DNA of 64,000 nt from SIG307 sp045596385. Its GTDB lineage: Bacteria; Bacillota; Clostridia; Lachnospirales; Lachnospiraceae. This document shows positions 16,147 to 24,305 of the stretch, one piece after another (position 1 is the first letter of the stretch; each line of letters starts with the position of its first letter). Both the position numbers and the translations under genes were made by a program. Location of the stretch: positions 1-64,000 of the forward strand of contig JAZOCC010000034.1 in NCBI GenBank assembly GCA_045596385.1, written 5' to 3'. Under the pieces are notes generated by a model. The model worked only from the letters and a program-made list of their open reading frames with translations. It was not told where the DNA came from and did no database searches.

Positions 16147-17886
16147 TTACTCCCCAAGAACACCAACCTCGAACAGCGGCCATACCTCGTCCGGTTCAAA
16201 TCCAAGACGCCATGCGGCCACACCCGCCAGCTCCTTATTTCTGATATATGCTATCTTCTCCTGCAGCGACTGCACATCCTCCAGCCACATCTTACAGGTA
16301 GCTCCGCCCTTCGTATACTCCGCGTAATACTGTCTGGTTTCCTCGTCCCACACCGGAGTCACCTTATTTCTGGAAAGCTCCGATGCCGCAGTTACCATGG
16401 CAAGCGCTTCAGAGGTCAGCTTTGTCACACCGTTCTCTTCCGTCTCGGTCCAAAGTCTCGTATAGAACGGCACCGCCATAATCACCTGCTCCTTCGGCAC
16501 CATGGTTAGAATATTATCCACTGCCGTTGTCAGATACGTATAGGATGCCACCGAGCCTGCGGTTTCGGAGCCCGCATAATGCTCGTCGTATGCCATAATC
16601 ACCACATAGTCCACCACTTCACCCTGGGCCTTCCAGTCGTAGTAGGCCGCATGAGCCGACGGTACATAGTTATCTACGGAAAGAACCAGACCGTTTGCCC
16701 GGCACTTTACCGACAATTCCCGCAGAAATCGGATAAAATGCGGCCCCGTCTGTAAAGAAAGCATCTCAAAATCAATATTGATTCCGTCCAAATCATACCG
16801 GATAGCCTCCGCTACCAACGCATTTACCAGTTCCTCTCTTTCCTTTGTGGAAGAGAGTATCGCAAAAGAATTCGCCGTAGCATCAAAGCCTTCGATTCCC
16901 GCAATATCAAAATTATCTACCAGTCCCCATACTTCCAAACCGTGCGCTTTTGCCGTTTCCACATAAGCCGTATCAGCCAGGGAAATCAGCGGATTCTCCG
17001 CTTCCGGTGTATTTACCCGGAACCAGGTCGGTGAAACCACGGTCAGCTGTTCGTTGTCTTTAATCAGGTTCTCCAATCCCGCATTGGCACTTTTATTTGT
17101 CACCTGATGCCAACCCAGTACCACATCTTCCTCAGACAGAATGTGAGTGTATTCCTGCGGAAGGAAGTCGGAAACATACGACTCATGATAGGTCTCCGTT
17201 AAATCTTTTTTTCGGACAAACCCGTAAATCCCGTCCTCCGTCATAACTTTTACAAACTTTGTGCTGGTTTCCGTTCCCGCATCTACATACCATACAACAC
17301 TATCCTTTGTCAGGTCACACAAAATCCGGCTCTTAATATCCGCAGTTTCTCTTACAGCCGTATCCTTCTCCGCTTTTAAAGACAGCATGTCCTTTGTCCC
17401 GGTTCGAAGCAATACTCTGTCCGGGTTCTCATAAACGGTATAAGTCACATCGGAAAACAGTGCCACAAACTCCAGCGACACATAGGGCACGCCGGCCTTT
17501 GTCAATATAGGCGCACATGCAAGTTCCTGTTTCGTCTTGTTGCTGTAATAAACCGGCTCCATCGGATAAGCCCGGATAATTTCCGTCGGTGTCGCATAGG
17601 ACAACACCATCTCCTTCTCATCATAATAAAACTCTTCGTTAATATGCGTAAGCACCGTTTCCAAATCCAGGTAAGCCCCCCCGTTTAACAGCAGTGCGTT
17701 TTTTTCGTATTTCTCATGCCAGAACGTAACATACGCCTCGCCCTCCGGAACACTCACAACCTCTCCCGGCGATACATACTCATCACTCGGAGTATATTTC
17801 CGAACCAAGGCAACACAAAGAGCCGCTGCAATCAAAAGCAACGCGACAAATACTCCTATTATGGTAACTCCGGTCTTTTTCTTCAC
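16147..17886 (-). CDS. GH18-family glycoside hydrolase with SH3-like domain, membrane-anchored
   Basis: About 579 residues. An N-terminal membrane segment (VTIIGVFVALLLIAAALCVAL) is followed by a copper-amine-oxidase-N-like part, then a bacterial SH3-like part (around DSVVWYVDAGTETSTKFVKV) and a C-terminal GH18 barrel. The catalytic motif is DGINIDFEML, with Glu as acid, as in spore-cortex or peptidoglycan hydrolases of the YaaH/SleL type. GTG at 17886 has AGAGGA at proper spacing; ATG at 17892 is possible but crowds that site. A good promoter lies upstream. Confidence 0.85.
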   Translation of the reverse strand: MKKKTGVTIIGVFVALLLIAAALCVALVRKYTPSDEYVSPGEVVSVPEGEAYVTFWHEKYEKNALLLNGGAYLDLETVLTHINEEFYYDEKEMVLSYATPTEIIRAYPMEPVYYSNKTKQELACAPILTKAGVPYVSLEFVALFSDVTYTVYENPDRVLLRTGTKDMLSLKAEKDTAVRETADIKSRILCDLTKDSVVWYVDAGTETSTKFVKVMTEDGIYGFVRKKDLTETYHESYVSDFLPQEYTHILSEEDVVLGWHQVTNKSANAGLENLIKDNEQLTVVSPTWFRVNTPEAENPLISLADTAYVETAKAHGLEVWGLVDNFDIAGIEGFDATANSFAILSSTKEREELVNALVAEAIRYDLDGINIDFEMLSLQTGPHFIRFLRELSVKCRANGLVLSVDNYVPSAHAAYYDWKAQGEVVDYVVIMAYDEHYAGSETAGSVASYTYLTTAVDNILTMVPKEQVIMAVPFYTRLWTETEENGVTKLTSEALAMVTAASELSRNKVTPVWDEETRQYYAEYTKGGATCKMWLEDVQSLQEKIAYIRNKELAGVAAWRLGFEPDEVWPLFEVGVLGE

Positions 17887-17923
17887 TAACATTTCCTCTT
17901 TTCTGTATATCTTACTGTATTTT

Positions 17924-17952
17924 AGTATATACAAGTTATAAAAAATAATCAA
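17924..17952 (-). promoter_or_regulatory. Promoter of the GH18 gene
   Basis: On the minus strand TTGATT (17952-17947), a 17-base spacer and TATACT (17929-17924) form a good sigma-A promoter about 40 bases before the start. Confidence 0.7.
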
Positions 17953-17988
17953 CCCCATTTTGCCGTCATACCGCACTTTAAGCAGTCA

Positions 17989-18113
17989 CTTTTTGAGAGA
18001 ACAGCCATCCGCATCCGGTATCGGCACAACGGCAAACGGAGTCACCCGTCGGAGGTAGAACCTGTGTGATATGCAAAACAACCTCCGGCAGGTTGCACTA
18101 CCGGGAAAAAAGC
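17989..18113 (-). other. Structured region between the kinase and GH18 genes
   Basis: Outer arms CTTTTTGAG (17989-17997) and CTCAAAAG (18113-18120), an inner closing stem CCGGTA (18015-18020) with TACCGG (18099-18104), and a strong hairpin CAACCT-ccggc-AGGTTG (18079-18095) give a nested fold. It lies downstream of the kinase stop and upstream of the GH18 promoter, so it is not in the GH18 leader if that promoter is used. It could be the kinase terminator or a small structured RNA. A short GGGTGACTCC resembles part of the c-di-AMP riboswitch, but other conserved parts do not fit. Confidence 0.35.
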
Positions 18114-19409
18114 TCAAAAGAATGTACGGAACAGCTTCTCTGTTTCCCGACCCGGAAGCAATACATCCCCGACAAACGGCAGCTCGATGACCCTTCCGAA
18201 CCGCATAGGCAGCATTTCTTTTTCTCCGCCGGTCAATACCGCCGTAATCTCATGCCGTATCCTCCTGTCGTTTACCCATTGGGAAAGTACGCTCCAGTCC
18301 CGTAGCCGCCACGGGTACGCCGCCCCAAGGACAAACCGGCTGTCACACCGCAGAAATTCACGGGCATATGCCTCCGTCAATACTCCGAAATGCAGAATAA
18401 TTGTAGTAAAGCCTTTTGCCGCATAGGTGCTGATCACAGATGCGTTTCCTTCCGTAACATAACAAATCTTTTGTAGCCAAAAACTCTCCGGTACAGTTTT
18501 GTTTGCTCCGAACAGGCTCTCATAGAGCCCTTCGAAGGTGTGCCGGCCCGACATATCGATACATGCAATCCGTCCTTTTTCCCTGTCTCTCACATATGCC
18601 GCCAGCAACGTACACAACGCACCGCTTTCCGCACCTTCATGTACACCGGACACACCGATATATCCCGGTGTCTTCCGGTCTTTCCGGTGTGAAGTTTTCG
18701 TTGCGCCTTGTACCGTCTTTTGTAATTCTTCCTTTAATGCAGTCACACTCGGATACCGTTTCCCCGGATTTTCCTGCACACAGCGCTCATATATTTTTTG
18801 CAGCTCTTTTCTCCCTTTACCACCCGTTCCCAGCATAACGCCGATGACCCGTCCGATTCCGTAAATATCGGAGCGTTCCTGCGCTCTGCCGCTATACTGC
18901 TCGGGTGCTGCATACCCCTGAGTACCGAACACCACCTGCGGATATTCCGTTTTCCGTATGGCTCCGCCAAAATCAATCAACGCCAACGAATCCTCGCGAA
19001 TGATAATATTTTCCGGTTTTACATCCAGATAAAGAATTCCGTTCCGGTGCAGATATTCAATAATTTCACATAGTTGAATGGAATAATGCGATATAAAAGA
19101 TGTCGGAAGGCATTTCTGCCTGAAAAGAAAATCATATAAGGTTTCCCCGCCCATATCTTCTTCAATGATGTAACATGCAGTCTCATCTTCCTCGATATCA
19201 TAAATGCGAGGAATTGCCGCATGATGCAGCAATTTTAACATGTGTGCTTCCCGTTTACGCTCTTCGTAAAAAGGCCTGTTCTTCAACAGACGCTTCACGA
19301 TACGTTGCTCACCGAGTATCCTGTGTTCTGCCAGAAATACCTCGCCTCCGCTGCCGTTTGCAAGCAACTTCAGTATCCGGTATTTCCCGAATAACAACTC
19401 TTCTTCCAT
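18114..19409 (-). CDS. Ser/Thr protein kinase fused to a MinD/CpaE-like domain
   Basis: 431 residues. The kinase domain (1-235) has a glycine-rich loop LANGSGGEVFLAE, Lys39, Glu54, the catalytic loop LYLDVKPENI (Asp129, Lys131, Asn134; Tyr127 replaces the usual His) and DFG at 146-148. No transmembrane segment or PASTA domain is present, unlike PknB. The C-terminal part (about 250-431) begins YIGVSGVHEGAESGALCTLL, resembling the start of MinD/CpaE-type ATPases with a degenerate P-loop (no Gly-Lys-Ser/Thr). The second domain may bind partners rather than ATP. A promoter with TATAAT lies upstream. Confidence 0.8.
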   Translation of the reverse strand: MEEELLFGKYRILKLLANGSGGEVFLAEHRILGEQRIVKRLLKNRPFYEERKREAHMLKLLHHAAIPRIYDIEEDETACYIIEEDMGGETLYDFLFRQKCLPTSFISHYSIQLCEIIEYLHRNGILYLDVKPENIIIREDSLALIDFGGAIRKTEYPQVVFGTQGYAAPEQYSGRAQERSDIYGIGRVIGVMLGTGGKGRKELQKIYERCVQENPGKRYPSVTALKEELQKTVQGATKTSHRKDRKTPGYIGVSGVHEGAESGALCTLLAAYVRDREKGRIACIDMSGRHTFEGLYESLFGANKTVPESFWLQKICYVTEGNASVISTYAAKGFTTIILHFGVLTEAYAREFLRCDSRFVLGAAYPWRLRDWSVLSQWVNDRRIRHEITAVLTGGEKEMLPMRFGRVIELPFVGDVLLPGRETEKLFRTFF

Positions 19410-19489
19410 CTTCTCCTTTCTGCCTGTTCTACACAGACCGATTTGTCCTTTTTACCTGTCGGATTGCCGGTGATTTCTCACCTGCTTTT

Positions 19490-19519
19490 ATTATAGCGCC
19501 CGAAATCTTTCCGACGCAA
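19490..19519 (-). promoter_or_regulatory. Promoter of the kinase gene
   Basis: On the minus strand TTGCGT (19519-19514), an 18-base spacer and TATAAT (19495-19490) lie about 80 bases before the kinase start. Confidence 0.6.
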
Positions 19520-19634
19520 GCTTTTTTTGCCTCGCAATTTTCACAAACTTTTTCCGGATTTTTGTATACTATTCACAAGCCGAAACCCCTGATTTTTCCT
19601 TACCTTCTTTATACAAACTTCACAATTTATGTTA

Positions 19635-19663
19635 TTGACTTTCGTGTAATTTTACTATATACT
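19635..19663 (+). promoter_or_regulatory. Promoter of mecA
   Basis: TTGACT (19635-19640), a 17-base spacer and TATACT (19658-19663) form a near-consensus sigma-A promoter 31 bases before the mecA start. Confidence 0.75.
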
Positions 19664-19694
19664 TTGTATAACACGAAGAAGGGGGTGCATACTC

Positions 19695-20429
19695 ATGACA
19701 ATCGAGCGATTAAGCGATACACAGATTCGATGTACGTTAAACAAGCAAGATTTACAAGAACGTCAGTTGCAGTTAAGTGAATTGTTCTATGGCAGTGAAA
19801 AAGCAAAGGCCCTATTCCGTGATTTGGTACAAATGGCATCTTACGAATGCGGATTCGAAACCGAAGATATGCCTCTTATGATTGAGGCCATTCCGGTGGA
19901 TGCGGATTGTCTCGTTTTGGTTGTAACAAAGATGGAAGATTCCGAGGAACTGGATTCCCGGTTCTCCAACTTTACTCCGTTTGAAGAAAAAGACCGCCAA
20001 CCGGAAAAGATGCCGATTCCTGCTTTGGCGGACGAGATTTTAAACTACTTTTCTCAGTTTAAGGATATGTTAAACCAGAAGGCCGAAGAGCTTTCCAAGA
20101 CCTCAGAGGCTTCTGCTGAAAAAACACAGGAAACACTGACCAAGGTATACGTATTCGATTCTCTTCAGGCAATCTGCCGTTTTGCCGCAGTCGTAGTTTC
20201 CCGTTATCACGGTGCCGCAAAACTGTTTCGTAATCCTGCCGATGAGACCTATTATCTCCTCCTTCATATGGCAGGACATACCGCGGAGGATTTCAACAAG
20301 CTCTGCAACATTGCGTCCGAATACGGCCGCTCCGCCGCAGCAGGTAATGCATCACTGCTCTATTACAAAGAACACTTCACTCCGGTTGGAGATGCGGATA
20401 TTTTAGATGTTCTTGCGAAATTAAACTAA
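19695..20429 (+). CDS. mecA: Adaptor protein MecA
   Basis: 244 residues. The N-terminal substrate-binding domain (MTIERLSDTQIRCTL to about residue 90) is linked by an acidic, low-complexity stretch to the C-terminal ClpC-binding domain (VYVFDSLQAICRFA to the end). MecA hands unfolded proteins and regulators to the ClpCP protease in Firmicutes. It is a single gene with its own promoter and terminator; the ATG follows GAAGGGGG. Confidence 0.9.
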   Translation: MTIERLSDTQIRCTLNKQDLQERQLQLSELFYGSEKAKALFRDLVQMASYECGFETEDMPLMIEAIPVDADCLVLVVTKMEDSEELDSRFSNFTPFEEKDRQPEKMPIPALADEILNYFSQFKDMLNQKAEELSKTSEASAEKTQETLTKVYVFDSLQAICRFAAVVVSRYHGAAKLFRNPADETYYLLLHMAGHTAEDFNKLCNIASEYGRSAAAGNASLLYYKEHFTPVGDADILDVLAKLN

Positions 20430-20459
20430 GATTTAACTTTCGTTTTCAGTAAAAATCAA

Positions 20460-20480
20460 GGGGCCTGTACGGCCCCTTTT
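20460..20480. terminator. Terminator after mecA
   Basis: GGGGCC-tgtac-GGCCCC (20460-20476) is followed by TTTT. It also lies downstream of the convergent GH3 gene. Confidence 0.85.
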
Positions 20481-20539
20481 CTCATCCTCTTAAGACAAGC
20501 TGTATTGTTTTGCGTTCCAAACACAATCTTTTACATTTC

Positions 20540-22693
20540 CTACAAGACCTCGGTCTTCTTACAGATTACCGCAAAGCTCTCCGGCTTCTTTCCCGTCAGT
20601 GCGATACTTCTGCTATCCGGCTGGGACGTTCCTACAAGCACCTCATAAGCGCCCTCATTTAAGACAAAATTTGCCTCTGTATCATACAAAGCAAACGCCT
20701 CGTCCTTTAAGGTAAGCTCTACCGTCTCTTCGGTTCCCTTTGCCACCCGGACCTTCTTCAAGCCCTTTAGCTGGAACCACGGTGCACCCTTTACATCCTT
20801 TGCCTTTACATACACCTGTACCGTCTCTGCTCCGTCATAAGCGCCGGTATTTGCCAGAGTTGCCGTAACGGTAAGACAACCGCCCTTTGCAATCTCGTCC
20901 CCGGATACAGACACATTCTTTAATGCAAAATCGGTATAGCTGAGGCCGTAACCGAACGGGTACAGCGCTTCCTTTTCCATATAACGATAGGTTCTGCCCT
21001 TCATACTGTAATCGGTAAATGCCGGAAGCTCCTCGGACGTCCGATAGAAGGTTACCGGAAGCTTGCCCTCCGGTGCATATTCGCCAAACAACAACTGTGC
21101 CACCGCACGTCCACCCTGAGCACCCGGATACCAGGCCTGCACAATGGCCGGGATATGCTCCTCTGCCCATGGGAATGCCAGTGCGCTACCGGATAACAGC
21201 ACCAGAACCACCGGTTTTCCGCTCTCGTAAATGGCCTGAAGCACCGTATTCTGAAGACCCGGAAGCTCCAGATTCGGCTTATCGCCGCTGGCAAACTCAT
21301 TACCCTGGTCACCTTCTTCACCTTCCAGACCGGAATCCAGTCCCATAACCGCAATTACCACATCCGACTCGTCACATACCGCACGCACCTCCGCAATACG
21401 GTCGTTTTCCTGTCCGAGGCCGGACACCTTATTCTTAAACAAATGACAGCCGTCGGAATAACGTACTCTCACGTCATCTCCTAAGTATTCCTGAATACCC
21501 TCCAAAACGGTTACATACTCGGAGGCCGTTCCCTCGTAGTTACCGATTAACGCCTTACGATTGTTGGCATTCGGTCCGATGACACCGACGGTCTTTAACT
21601 TCTTCTTATCAAGCGGAAGCGTTGCATTCTCATTCTTTAAGAGACAAAGCGTCTTCTTTGCCACCTCCAGATTGAAGGCTTTTTGCTCCTTGCTGTCCAC
21701 CACCGAATAGTCAATGGTATTATACGGTACATGCTCCGGTGCATCAAAAATACCGAGACGCATCTTGGATACATACAGACGCTCCACTGCACGGGTCAAC
21801 GTCTCTTCGCTTACCAGGCCCTGCTTTACCGCCTCTAACAGATTCACATAAATGTGACCGCAATTTAAATCGCAACCGTTGTTCATCGCCAAAGCTACAG
21901 ACTCCACCGGAGAGGTCGTTAGACCGTGCCCCTCATGGAAATCCTTAATTGCCCAACAGTCACTGGTAACATGACCGTCAAAGCCCCATTCCTCACGTAA
22001 AATGTCCTGTAATAACGTCTTACTTCCGCAGCAGGCTTCGCCGTTGGTACGGTTATAAGCACCCATAACGGTCTCTACCTTTGCTTCCGTTACACATGCC
22101 TTAAAAGCCGGTAAATACGTCTCATACAAATCCTGCTTCGATACCTCCGCATTAAAGCTGTGACGCACGTCCTCCGGACCGGAATGTACAGCAAAATGCT
22201 TCGCACAGGCTGCTACCTTCAAATACTTTTCATCCTTACCCTGCATACCCTCAATAAAACGCACACCAAGACGTGATGTCAGATACGGGTCCTCACCATA
22301 GGTCTCATGTCCCCGGCCCCAACGAGGGTCACGGAAAATATTCACATTCGGCGCCCAGAAGGTAAGTCCCTTATAAATGTCCGTATCACCATACTTTTGT
22401 TGCATATTAAACTTCGCACGTCCTTCGGTAGAAACGTGATCTCCCACTTCCTCCATCATGTCCTCATCAAAAGCAGCCGCCAAACCGATTGCCTGCGGAA
22501 ATACCGTAGCCACACCGGCTCTTGCCACACCGTGCAAAGCCTCATTCCACCAGTTATACGCCTTAATGTCCAAACGCTCAATAGCGGCAGACCAATGTAA
22601 GGTCTGGAACACCTTCTCCTCCAGTGTCATTTCTGCAACTAATGCCTTCGCTCTTTCCTTAAAAGAAAGACTTTCATCCTGATACGCTTTCAT
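20540..22693 (-). CDS. GH3 beta-xylosidase / beta-glucosidase
   Basis: 717 residues with no signal peptide, so cytoplasmic. The GH3 N-terminal barrel has RDPRWGRGHETYGEDPYLTS, KHFAVHSGPE (Lys165, His166) and the catalytic nucleophile Asp245 in TSDCWAI. The (alpha/beta)6 sandwich and a C-terminal fibronectin-type domain (about 590-717) complete the family layout. The SDCWAI form and the xylan-related neighbourhood favour beta-xylosidase, acting on imported xylo-oligosaccharides. It is the last gene of the long minus-strand cluster starting at 37375, preceded by a hairpin that may reduce read-through. Confidence 0.9.
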   Translation of the reverse strand: MKAYQDESLSFKERAKALVAEMTLEEKVFQTLHWSAAIERLDIKAYNWWNEALHGVARAGVATVFPQAIGLAAAFDEDMMEEVGDHVSTEGRAKFNMQQKYGDTDIYKGLTFWAPNVNIFRDPRWGRGHETYGEDPYLTSRLGVRFIEGMQGKDEKYLKVAACAKHFAVHSGPEDVRHSFNAEVSKQDLYETYLPAFKACVTEAKVETVMGAYNRTNGEACCGSKTLLQDILREEWGFDGHVTSDCWAIKDFHEGHGLTTSPVESVALAMNNGCDLNCGHIYVNLLEAVKQGLVSEETLTRAVERLYVSKMRLGIFDAPEHVPYNTIDYSVVDSKEQKAFNLEVAKKTLCLLKNENATLPLDKKKLKTVGVIGPNANNRKALIGNYEGTASEYVTVLEGIQEYLGDDVRVRYSDGCHLFKNKVSGLGQENDRIAEVRAVCDESDVVIAVMGLDSGLEGEEGDQGNEFASGDKPNLELPGLQNTVLQAIYESGKPVVLVLLSGSALAFPWAEEHIPAIVQAWYPGAQGGRAVAQLLFGEYAPEGKLPVTFYRTSEELPAFTDYSMKGRTYRYMEKEALYPFGYGLSYTDFALKNVSVSGDEIAKGGCLTVTATLANTGAYDGAETVQVYVKAKDVKGAPWFQLKGLKKVRVAKGTEETVELTLKDEAFALYDTEANFVLNEGAYEVLVGTSQPDSRSIALTGKKPESFAVICKKTEVL

Positions 22694-22757
22694 GTGATAC
22701 TCCTTTCATGCTTTGTTATTCTCTGTTTTCATATTTAAAGTTCCATAAGATAAAGCA

Positions 22758-22796
22758 AAGGCTGAATCCCGAAATCATCACTCAGAATTCAGCCTT
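22758..22796 (-). terminator. Intercistronic hairpin before the GH3 gene
   Basis: AAGGCTGAAT pairs with ATTCAGCCTT; on the minus strand it is followed by TGCTTT only. It probably acts as a weak terminator or an mRNA end stabiliser between the GH10-like and GH3 genes. Confidence 0.5.
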
Positions 22797-22818
22797 ACAT
22801 CATTTCGATTCTGATACC

Positions 22819-24207
22819 CTAGTATCCCTTAATAGACTTGTCTCCCAGTGCTGCAAAGAATGCTTCCTTTACCTTAAACTCCGTATCAAACAAATACGGA
22901 TAGCTCTCAAGCTTAACACCGAACAGTCTCTCACCGGAAACCTCATCGAAATACTCCTTCGGCTCATTCAGATAACTGGTATCATCCGTCAGCCCTTCAA
23001 AGGTAATACTTACGATATCATAGCCCTTCTTCTGCTCATAATTTACCAGGTTTGTCATTAACGCCTTATAACGCTTTACGCCTCTGGCAATCAATTCCTC
23101 CGGCGTCAAATCAAAATCTCCCATATCTCCCGTATTGGTATCTACGTAGAACTCGGTTACATGCAATTCCAGCCCGGTCGCCGCCAGCATCTTAAACATA
23201 TCATCCATATCAAACACGTTCGGAACGTTCGGATTGTAATGTCCCTGAATCGCAACACCGTCAATTAACTTCTGATCCTTTAACAAGTTAATCATAACCA
23301 AAGCAGGCTTCTGGGTAGCTGCCAAATGCAAATCAATCTGGGACAGGAATAACTTCTGGTCTGCCGTCGCATACTTTCTTGCAAGCTGACAAGCAGTTAC
23401 ATAATACTCCTCGCCGATACCCTGATACCAGTAATTGGAACGGACCTTTGCATCATTTGTCTCTGCGGAATTAATCGGATCATCCAAAATATCCCAGGAA
23501 ACAACCACACCCGGATAATTGGTATTACAATATGTAATCACATCCTTGATATAATTCTCCATACGCGCCGCAATCACGTCCGGTGACGCATAGTCGATGG
23601 TCTTGGTAACCGTCCCGTCTTCATTGGTAGCCTCGGTTACCTGCGCACGATCCAAATCCTTGGTAAATGCCCATTCCGGAACTTCATGAGTGATTAACCT
23701 CGGACCGCGTACCGGAATATTGTTCTCTTGTGCAAACTTTAAAATCACATCCGCACCGGTGAAATTCAACGCAATATGCGTCTTATCCGTCGCCACCTTA
23801 GAAGTCTCATAATCCATGATATTGTTCGGGGAAAGGTCTCCCTTTACACTGATGGAATTAAACTGTTCCCTCACAACAGCCTGTCTCGCTTCATCCGTCA
23901 CATCTATTACTAACGCATCAATACCGATGAGGAACAAGTCTTTATAAGCCTCGTCCAACTCCGGTAGCTTATTTTCTTTTTCATAGTATTCTTTAAACTG
24001 TTTTGTCTCGTAAACATTCACTGTTTCAACCGTATCTCCCTCACCCGGCTGTTCAACAACAGCACCCGGAGTCGGTGTCGGAGCCGGCGTAACCGTCGGT
24101 CTCGGTGTAATGGTAGGAACCGGTCCGTGTTCTACAGAACCGGAACAGCCTGCAAAAAGAAGCATTGCTACAACCGCAACCGTACCTGCTATTTTCCCTT
24201 TTCTCAT
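22819..24207 (-). CDS. GH10-like lipoprotein with altered catalytic residues
   Basis: 462 residues. The signal peptide ends in a lipobox (LFAG-Cys21), followed by a Pro/Thr linker to about residue 50 and a GH10-type barrel. The strand carrying the acid/base in GH10 xylanases (WDVVNE) reads WDILDD (238-243), so Asp243 replaces Glu and Asp242 replaces Asn. The nucleophile strand is kept (HVTEFYV, Glu352). The usual ENEMK and HTLVWH motifs read KGDLS and PRLITH. Either the activity has changed or the protein only binds xylan. It lies between a binding protein and a beta-xylosidase. ATG at 24207 follows AAAGGAG. Confidence 0.75.
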   Translation of the reverse strand: MRKGKIAGTVAVVAMLLFAGCSGSVEHGPVPTITPRPTVTPAPTPTPGAVVEQPGEGDTVETVNVYETKQFKEYYEKENKLPELDEAYKDLFLIGIDALVIDVTDEARQAVVREQFNSISVKGDLSPNNIMDYETSKVATDKTHIALNFTGADVILKFAQENNIPVRGPRLITHEVPEWAFTKDLDRAQVTEATNEDGTVTKTIDYASPDVIAARMENYIKDVITYCNTNYPGVVVSWDILDDPINSAETNDAKVRSNYWYQGIGEEYYVTACQLARKYATADQKLFLSQIDLHLAATQKPALVMINLLKDQKLIDGVAIQGHYNPNVPNVFDMDDMFKMLAATGLELHVTEFYVDTNTGDMGDFDLTPEELIARGVKRYKALMTNLVNYEQKKGYDIVSITFEGLTDDTSYLNEPKEYFDEVSGERLFGVKLESYPYLFDTEFKVKEAFFAALGDKSIKGY

Positions 24208-24253
24208 ACAAAACACTCCTTTCCAATCACGCTCCCACCTATTTTTAGGTAAC

Positions 24254-24284
24254 ACATAAGGGGCAGTCAAGCTACCCCTTATGT
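24254..24284 (-). terminator. Hairpin after the solute-binding-protein gene
   Basis: ACATAAGGGG (24254-24263) and CCCCTTATGT (24275-24284) form a perfect 10-bp stem 21 bases after the stop. No good T tract follows on the minus strand, so it may protect the upstream mRNA or partly terminate, a usual way to over-express the binding protein. Confidence 0.6.
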
Positions 24285-24305
24285 AAATATACCTATGTTA
24301 TTAGA

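Noticed and set aside
17989..18113. c-di-AMP (ydaO) or c-di-GMP (GEMM) riboswitch
   Set aside because: Single words such as GGGTGACTCC or GGCAAAC look similar, but the other conserved blocks are absent or in the wrong order, and the region lies upstream of the likely promoter.
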